Assembly (NCBI GenBank): GCA_002449555.1
Contig: DJXA01000200.1
Coordinates: 1-9,181 of the forward strand
Source of the DNA: Atopobiaceae bacterium UBA7016
GTDB lineage: Bacteria > Actinomycetota > Coriobacteriia > Coriobacteriales > Atopobiaceae
DNA length: 9,181 nt
Reading direction: 5' to 3'
This document shows, one piece after another, positions 5,743-9,181 of the stretch. Made by a program: the position numbers and the translations under genes. Each line of letters opens with the position of its first letter. Within the stretch, counting starts at the first letter, position 1. The notes below the pieces were generated by a model. It ran no database searches and was not told the DNA's origin. It worked only from the letters and a program-made list of their open reading frames with translations.

Positions 5743-5744
5743 AA
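5730..5744 (-). repeat. 15-base repeat beyond a tRNA terminator, copy 2
   Basis: TTGCGGATGTTGACA on the minus strand, identical to 4505-4519, and placed five bases beyond the U-tract of the tRNA-Pro terminator. Confidence 0.6.
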
Positions 5745-5748
5745 ATGC

Positions 5749-5791
5749 AAAAACAGGTCAGACGCACTATCGCGTCTGACCTGTTGTTTTT
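5749..5791. terminator. Two-way terminator between the HAD gene and tRNA-Pro
   Basis: A perfect 13-bp stem (5753-5765 with 5772-5784; ACAGGTCAGACGC on the left) around the loop ACTATC. On the plus strand TTGTTTTT follows, ending the HAD transcript. On the minus strand five U follow, ending the tRNA-Pro transcript. The plus-side U-run stops two bases short of the tRNA CCA end, so the two units are packed tightly. Confidence 0.92.
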
Positions 5792-5793
5792 AC

Positions 5794-5870
5794 TGGTCGG
5801 GGCGACTGGATTCGAACCAGCGACCCTCTGCTCCCAAAGCAGATGCGCTACCAAGCTGCGCTACGCCCCG
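5794..5870 (-). tRNA. tRNA-Pro, anticodon TGG
   Basis: On the minus strand: acceptor CGGGGCG/CGCCCCG, D arm GCGC...GCGC, anticodon stem CTGC/GCAG with loop TTTGGGA (anticodon TGG at 5834-5836), T-arm with TTCGAAT, discriminator A and encoded CCA (5794-5796). It is 77 bases long. It reads CCA and, by wobble, probably other CCN codons. Confidence 0.97.
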
Positions 5871-5875
5871 CTACC

Positions 5876-5893
5876 GAGGTATCAGTATACCTC
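5876..5893 (-). promoter_or_regulatory. tRNA-Pro promoter -10 inside a perfect dyad
   Basis: On the minus strand TATACT (5884-5889, 5/6 to consensus) lies 13 bases before the tRNA, as expected for a -10. No good -35 is seen; the region where it would lie is the last codons of the phosphohexomutase gene. The -10 is embedded in GAGGTAT-cagt-ATACCTC, a perfect 7-bp inverted repeat (5876-5882 with 5887-5893). Confidence 0.5.
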
Positions 5894-5903
5894 ACGTCTC
5901 GCC

Positions 5904-7454
5904 CTACAGGGCCGAAGAGTCCACACCCTCCACCGTGGCGAAGAACGTGCGCAGGGTGGCAGCAATCGCCTCGACACCCCCAAGCTCAGAGGACTCGATG
6001 TTGAGCGGCAAAATGGGATCATGCAGCGACATGCGCAGTAGGAACCAGCCGTTGACGGCGCCAGAGAAGTTGACGCGCACGCCTTCGTAGCTGGGCTTGA
6101 CCACCGTCACGGCCACCGCGCCACCCGAAGCCTCGGCGGCTGCATCGCGGGCGGCGTCGCCAACCCATGCCTCGCACGCCTCCAGCACCTGAGCGCCTTT
6201 CGCGTGGAAGTCCTCATCGGTGATGTGCATGCGTACCTCGCGAGACTCCGCCGGCTCCTTAAGCCCGGCGACCAGCTCAGAGATGCCCCTGCCCTCACGC
6301 TTCAGGCGCGCCGCGGCGCACACGATAAGTGTTCCCAGGTAGGCACCGTCGTCCAGGGCATAGTTGTCTAGGAAGGCGGCATGGCCCGAGGTCTCAATGG
6401 CAAGCTGGCAGTCGACACCCTCGGCGTTGAGCTCGACCATCTTGTTGATGACGTTGCGATAGCCACGGCGATACCTCAGGTGATGCAGGCCAAGGTCCTC
6501 CTCGAGGAACTTGGTGAGCTCGTCACTGGTCACCGAGTCTGTAACAACCGTGGTGCCCGGATGGTTCTGGGCAACCAACGTCGCGGCAAGCGCCACGATG
6601 GCGTTGCGGTTGATCTCGCGCGCGTTCTCGTCCACCGCGGAGGAACGATCGACGTCCGTATCAAAGATGATGCCCAGGTCGGCGCCGGCAGCCTTGACTG
6701 CCTGCGTGATCGACTCCATTGCCTCGGCATTCTCGGGGTTGGGTACGTGGTTGGGGAAGTGCCCGTCAGGCTCGAGGAACTGGCTAGCGCTTACGTCTGC
6801 ACCCAGCGGGGCCAGCACCTTGGTGGCGTAGAAGCCACCCGCGCCGTTGCCCGCGTCGACCACGATAGAGAGGCCAGCCAGCGGGTCGACCTCACCCAGC
6901 TGCTCGCAGATGAGCGAGCGCAGGTGAGCGGCATACAGGTCGATAAGGTCAAACTGCTGGGCCTCCGCCTTCTCTGCCACTGCAGAAAGCTCGGGCTCGC
7001 CCGCCTCAGCAAGCTCGGTGATCTCCACGATGTCAGAGCTCTCCACTCCCCCGTCAGCCGTGAAGAACTTGAGGCCGTTGCGGTTCCAGGGCAGATGGCT
7101 CGCCGTGACCATGACGGAGGCATCAGCAGAGACCTCATCAAACACGCAGCTCATGAACATGGCGGGGGTCGTAGCAATACCACAATCGATGACGGTGACC
7201 CCGTGTGCCAGCAGCTCGTCAGCCACTATGGCCACAATCGACGGGCCAGAAAGACGCGAGTCGCGACCAAGCGCAACAACCAGCTGGTCACAGGCCTTAC
7301 CAGAGCGAGCGACGAGCCAGCGCAAGAACCCTTGGGTGAGGCTGCGGACAGCCTCGGACGTCAGGTTGACCTCCTCGCCCGGTACTCCCTCAAGCGCCAC
7401 GCCGCGGATGTCGCTGCCATTGCGCAGCGCTGCCAAGCCCTTGCCAAGACCCAT
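5904..7454 (-). CDS. Phosphohexomutase (phosphomannomutase/phosphoglucomutase family)
   Basis: Interconverts hexose 1- and 6-phosphates in the cytoplasm, feeding nucleotide-sugar and glycogen or cell-envelope synthesis. The protein has 516 residues and the four-domain alpha-D-phosphohexomutase plan: phosphoserine loop VTASHLPWNRNG (Ser119), Mg2+ loop FDTDVDR (Asp265, Asp267, Asp269), sugar-binding ETSGH (354-358), and a C-terminal GWFLLRMSLHDP (469-480). The TASHLP...NRNG form and the absence of the usual RPSGTEP phosphate loop, replaced by FSGAVNGWFLLR, place it in a variant subfamily that I recall from plants and some bacteria; glucose versus mannose preference cannot be decided. The ATG at 7452-7454 is chosen over an upstream TTG at 7481 because AAGGAG (7461-7466) lies six bases before it. 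It is divergent from the lipid kinase gene and followed by tRNA-Pro on the same strand, with no clear terminator between. Confidence 0.92.
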   Translation of the reverse strand: MGLGKGLAALRNGSDIRGVALEGVPGEEVNLTSEAVRSLTQGFLRWLVARSGKACDQLVVALGRDSRLSGPSIVAIVADELLAHGVTVIDCGIATTPAMFMSCVFDEVSADASVMVTASHLPWNRNGLKFFTADGGVESSDIVEITELAEAGEPELSAVAEKAEAQQFDLIDLYAAHLRSLICEQLGEVDPLAGLSIVVDAGNGAGGFYATKVLAPLGADVSASQFLEPDGHFPNHVPNPENAEAMESITQAVKAAGADLGIIFDTDVDRSSAVDENAREINRNAIVALAATLVAQNHPGTTVVTDSVTSDELTKFLEEDLGLHHLRYRRGYRNVINKMVELNAEGVDCQLAIETSGHAAFLDNYALDDGAYLGTLIVCAAARLKREGRGISELVAGLKEPAESREVRMHITDEDFHAKGAQVLEACEAWVGDAARDAAAEASGGAVAVTVVKPSYEGVRVNFSGAVNGWFLLRMSLHDPILPLNIESSELGGVEAIAATLRTFFATVEGVDSSAL

Positions 7455-7460
7455 GTCATG

Positions 7461-7466
7461 CTCCTT
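7461..7466 (-). promoter_or_regulatory. Ribosome binding site fixing the phosphohexomutase start
   Basis: AAGGAG on the minus strand, six bases before the ATG at 7452-7454. The longer reading from 7481 would place this site inside the coding region. Confidence 0.8.
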
Positions 7467-7510
7467 ATCAACTCTTACCAAGGCAAACGCACTGGCACAC
7501 TGTCCCAGCT

Positions 7511-7570
7511 ACGCCGCCTAACGCCGCCAATTACCTCATGCTCGCATCAGATTGTACTCCACACGCCGCC
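7511..7570 (+). repeat. Three copies of ACGCCGCC in the divergent spacer
   Basis: The octamer ACGCCGCC occurs at 7511-7518, 7521-7528 and 7563-7570. Start-to-start distances are 10 and 42 bp, close to one and four helical turns, so all copies would face the same side of the DNA. They lie in the 185-bp spacer between the divergent phosphohexomutase and lipid kinase genes. In such GC-rich sequence chance cannot be excluded. Confidence 0.45.
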
Positions 7571-7577
7571 CACCCAA
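7551..7577 (-). promoter_or_regulatory. Weak promoter candidate for the phosphohexomutase gene
   Basis: On the minus strand TTGGGT (7572-7577) and TACAAT (7551-7556, 5/6) are spaced 15 bp, shorter than ideal. This would give a leader of about 90 bases that contains two of the ACGCCGCC repeats. Confidence 0.2.
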
Positions 7578-7606
7578 GCGCGCCCCAGCCTGCTCCATGC
7601 CTGTCC

Positions 7607-7612
7607 TATACT
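7607..7612 (+). promoter_or_regulatory. -10 candidate of the lipid kinase gene
   Basis: TATACT (5/6 to TATAAT) 27 bases before the ATG, giving a leader of about 20 bases that contains the ribosome site. No good -35 is visible at 16-18 bp spacing. Confidence 0.4.
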
Positions 7613-7627
7613 TTGAACGGGTCTGTG

Positions 7628-7634
7628 AAAGGAG
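7628..7634 (+). promoter_or_regulatory. Ribosome binding site fixing the lipid kinase start
   Basis: AAAGGAG five bases before the ATG at 7640. It favours this start over an in-frame ATG at 7538, whose extra 34 residues are Pro/Ala/His-rich and run through the promoter region. Confidence 0.8.
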
Positions 7635-7639
7635 CCTTT

Positions 7640-8608
7640 ATGGCCACTCGTAATCTCGGTCATACGCTTGTCATTGCCAATCCCGTTGCCCACAGCGGCA
7701 AGGGCGCGCACGCGATTGAGCTGGTGAGAAGATTCTTTGAGGCGTACTCAAGCGCTACCAAGAGCTTCGATCTCGAGACCACGCGCTCTATGGGCGATGC
7801 CGTTGAGATTGCCGCCCAGGCGGGAGGAATGGACACGGTCATCGCGTTGGGCGGAGACGGCATCATCCACGAGGTGGTCAACGGCTTGATGGCCATCGAC
7901 CAGCGCGACCGTCCTACGCTGGGCATCATTCCCATGGGAACGGGCAACGACTTCGCACGATCGATCGGCGAGACGTTCAACAACCCCGAGGCATCGCTTC
8001 GCCAGCTGCTCAACGGCGCTGTTCGAACCATAGACCTGGGGCTAGTAACCTCAGACCTCTGTCCCACGGGGCCACTGCCAGGAACACTGGGCACCTATTT
8101 CATGGAGACCCTCTCGTTTGGCATGGACGCCGCCATCGCCATCGATACCACCAAGCGCCGTGCGGCCGGAACGAGTACCGAAGGATCGGCGCTCTTCATG
8201 ACCTCCACGCTCAAGATCGCCCTAGCTGGCGCAGCCGGGTATCCCTGCCACGTGACCATAGATGGGGATACGCTCGACCTGCACTCCGTCATGTTTGCCA
8301 TTCAGAACGGACCCACCTACGGTGGCGGATTCCACATCTGTCCCGACGCTTCCCTCACCGACGGACTGCTCGACATCTGCTACAACACCTACCGGCCGAA
8401 TCTACCCCATCTCATGGCGTTGCTGGTGCTGGCACGCTTTGGCAAGCACGTGCGCTCAAAGGCTGTCCGACTTCTTCAGTGCCGCACGGTGGCCATCGAC
8501 TTTGGTCAGGCGACGCCGCCCTGCCAGGTCGACGGCGAGGAGCTCCTCGGGTCGCACTTCGAGGTGTCGGTGGCGCCTCAGGCGCTGAACGTCATCTTCC
8601 CCAGCTAG
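7640..8608 (+). CDS. Diacylglycerol/sphingosine kinase-family lipid kinase (YegS/DgkB type)
   Basis: ATP-dependent lipid kinase of the DAGK catalytic family, acting at the inner face of the membrane; likely substrates are diacylglycerol recycled from lipid turnover or a related lipid. It has 322 residues, typical for the soluble bacterial members (about 300). Motifs: nucleotide-binding IANPVAHSGKG (12-22), GGDG (71-74) followed by IIHEVVNGL, MGTGNDFAR (99-107), the C-terminal DASLTDGLLDI (236-246) with the probable catalytic Asp241, and QVDGE (296-300). GGDGI replaces the more common GGDGT. There is no membrane segment. It is transcribed alone, divergent from the phosphohexomutase and convergent with ptsI. 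Substrate is inferred from the family only; PlsC-type acyltransfer or a polyprenol role cannot be excluded. Confidence 0.93.
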   Translation: MATRNLGHTLVIANPVAHSGKGAHAIELVRRFFEAYSSATKSFDLETTRSMGDAVEIAAQAGGMDTVIALGGDGIIHEVVNGLMAIDQRDRPTLGIIPMGTGNDFARSIGETFNNPEASLRQLLNGAVRTIDLGLVTSDLCPTGPLPGTLGTYFMETLSFGMDAAIAIDTTKRRAAGTSTEGSALFMTSTLKIALAGAAGYPCHVTIDGDTLDLHSVMFAIQNGPTYGGGFHICPDASLTDGLLDICYNTYRPNLPHLMALLVLARFGKHVRSKAVRLLQCRTVAIDFGQATPPCQVDGEELLGSHFEVSVAPQALNVIFPS

Positions 8609-8623
8609 CAAGCCACAGCATGA

Positions 8624-8653
8624 GTGGACAAGGGGGGGCTACCCCTTGTCCAC
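8624..8653. terminator. Strong U-less hairpin between the lipid kinase and ptsI
   Basis: A perfect 12-bp stem, GTGGACAAGGGG (8624-8635) with CCCCTTGTCCAC (8642-8653), around the loop GGGCTA. It lies 15 bases after the lipid kinase stop. Neither side has a U-run. It probably ends or protects the lipid kinase transcript; hairpins without U-tracts have been proposed as terminators in actinobacteria. Confidence 0.55.
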
Positions 8654-8664
8654 GCAAATGAAGC

Positions 8665-8695
8665 AAAAAGGAGCCCCTGTTGCCAGGGGCTCCTT
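8665..8695 (-). terminator. ptsI: Rho-independent terminator of ptsI
   Basis: A perfect 11-bp stem, AAGGAGCCCCT (8668-8678) with its complement (8685-8695), around a six-base loop. On the minus strand it is followed by five U. It begins 21 bases after the ptsI stop codon. Confidence 0.92.
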
Positions 8696-8716
8696 CCGAG
8701 TCGGTAAACGCTTTGA

Positions 8717-9181
8717 CTACTTGGCAGCAGCATGGAGAGCGGCGCGCACCTCGTTGGAGGTCTTGAGCTTCATGATCTTCTCGACCAGAGCGTCGGCCTC
8801 TTCCTTGGTCCACTGGGAGATGATGCGGCGGACGCGCAGGATAGACGGCGCGGACACGGAGAACTCGCCCAGGCCGAAGGAGATGAGCACGGGGATCAGC
8901 AGAGGATCGGCCGCGGCCTCGCCGCACATACCGACCATGATGCCCGCCTTGTTGCCTTCCTCGATGATGCGCTTGAGGGAGCGCAGGACGGCCGGCTGAT
9001 ACGGGTTGTACAGGTAGGCAACCTTGTCCTGGCCACGGTCGGCGCACATGGTGTAGCCGATGAGGTCGTTGGTGCCGATGGAGAAGAAGTCGCACTCAGC
9101 AGCGAGGTCGTCGGCGATGAGGGACGCAGCGGGCGTCTCGACCATGGTGCCGACCTCGATGTTGGGGTTGTAGTCGATGCC
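8717..9181 (-). CDS. ptsI: PTS enzyme I (phosphoenolpyruvate-protein phosphotransferase), C-terminal part
   Basis: General PTS enzyme that moves phosphate from PEP to HPr, energising sugar uptake. Only the last 154 residues are in the window; the 5' part lies beyond the right edge. They form the end of the PEP-binding barrel. Visible are VETPAA (local Glu15), FFSIGTNDL (Asn38, Asp39), DRG (Arg49) and the active-site cysteine in VGMCGE (Cys86). These residues keep the spacing of E. coli enzyme I Glu431, Asn454, Asp455, Arg465 and Cys502 exactly. This distinguishes it from pyruvate phosphate dikinase and PEP synthase, which share the fold. The protein ends soon after the last helix, as usual for the family. 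In many genomes ptsH is adjacent; it is not on the downstream side here. Confidence 0.95.
   Translation of the reverse strand, partial: GIDYNPNIEVGTMVETPAASLIADDLAAECDFFSIGTNDLIGYTMCADRGQDKVAYLYNPYQPAVLRSLKRIIEEGNKAGIMVGMCGEAAADPLLIPVLISFGLGEFSVSAPSILRVRRIISQWTKEEADALVEKIMKLKTSNEVRAALHAAAK

Noticed and set aside
6755..6764. Another copy of GGAAGTGCCC from the cassette's 11-bp stem
   Set aside because: It lies inside the phosphohexomutase coding region in a conserved stretch (DGHFPN), lacks the second arm, and is best read as coincidence.
6381..7616. 411-codon open frame opposite the phosphohexomutase
   Set aside because: Antisense shadow of a gene with four intact catalytic motifs. It runs through the divergent promoter region and has no recognisable features.

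Overview
The window looks like a chromosomal segment of a GC-rich actinobacterium, most probably of the class Coriobacteriia (Collinsella/Olsenella/Atopobium type). Reasons: an NADP-type glutamate dehydrogenase, the end of PTS enzyme I, tRNA genes with an encoded CCA end, strong GGAG ribosome sites, and a secreted lipoprotein of a kind that I recall from gut anaerobes. The taxonomic call is an inference from gene content, not a search.

Layout, left to right. Bases 1-1850 (minus) hold most of a large exported subtilisin-family (S8) protease whose C-terminus lies beyond the left edge. Bases 2013-2768 (minus) encode a lipoprotein made of two cystatin-like repeats; it lies directly upstream of the protease on the same strand. 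Bases 2940-4295 (minus) are gdhA, closed by a clear terminator at 2854-2913. Bases 4296-4728 hold no protein gene. They carry the gdhA promoter region, a GTTTCGAAAC dyad, two related terminators, a 24-bp copy of the 3' end of the neighbouring tRNA-Gly, and a cassette of four compact hairpins. tRNA-Gly(TCC) follows at 4729-4802 (minus), then a Cof-type HAD phosphatase at 4931-5695 (plus), a two-way terminator, and tRNA-Pro(TGG) at 5794-5870 (minus). A phosphohexomutase (5904-7454, minus) and a diacylglycerol/sphingosine-kinase-family lipid kinase (7640-8608, plus) diverge from a 185-bp spacer. The window closes with the 3' end of ptsI (8717-9181, minus), convergent with the lipid kinase.

Most of the window is housekeeping: nitrogen assimilation (gdhA), sugar phosphate supply (phosphohexomutase), phospholipid or glycolipid precursor phosphorylation (lipid kinase), sugar uptake (ptsI) and two tRNAs. 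Two parts deserve a second look. One is the pair at the left, a secreted protease with a long acidic linker next to a surface lipoprotein with tandem cystatin-like domains, which could be a protease and protease-binding partner. The other is the hairpin cassette and duplicated tRNA-Gly 3' end at 4523-4750, which looks like a decayed tRNA duplication or a miniature element at a tRNA attachment site. The large open frames lying opposite gdhA, the phosphohexomutase and the lipoprotein look like high-GC shadows.
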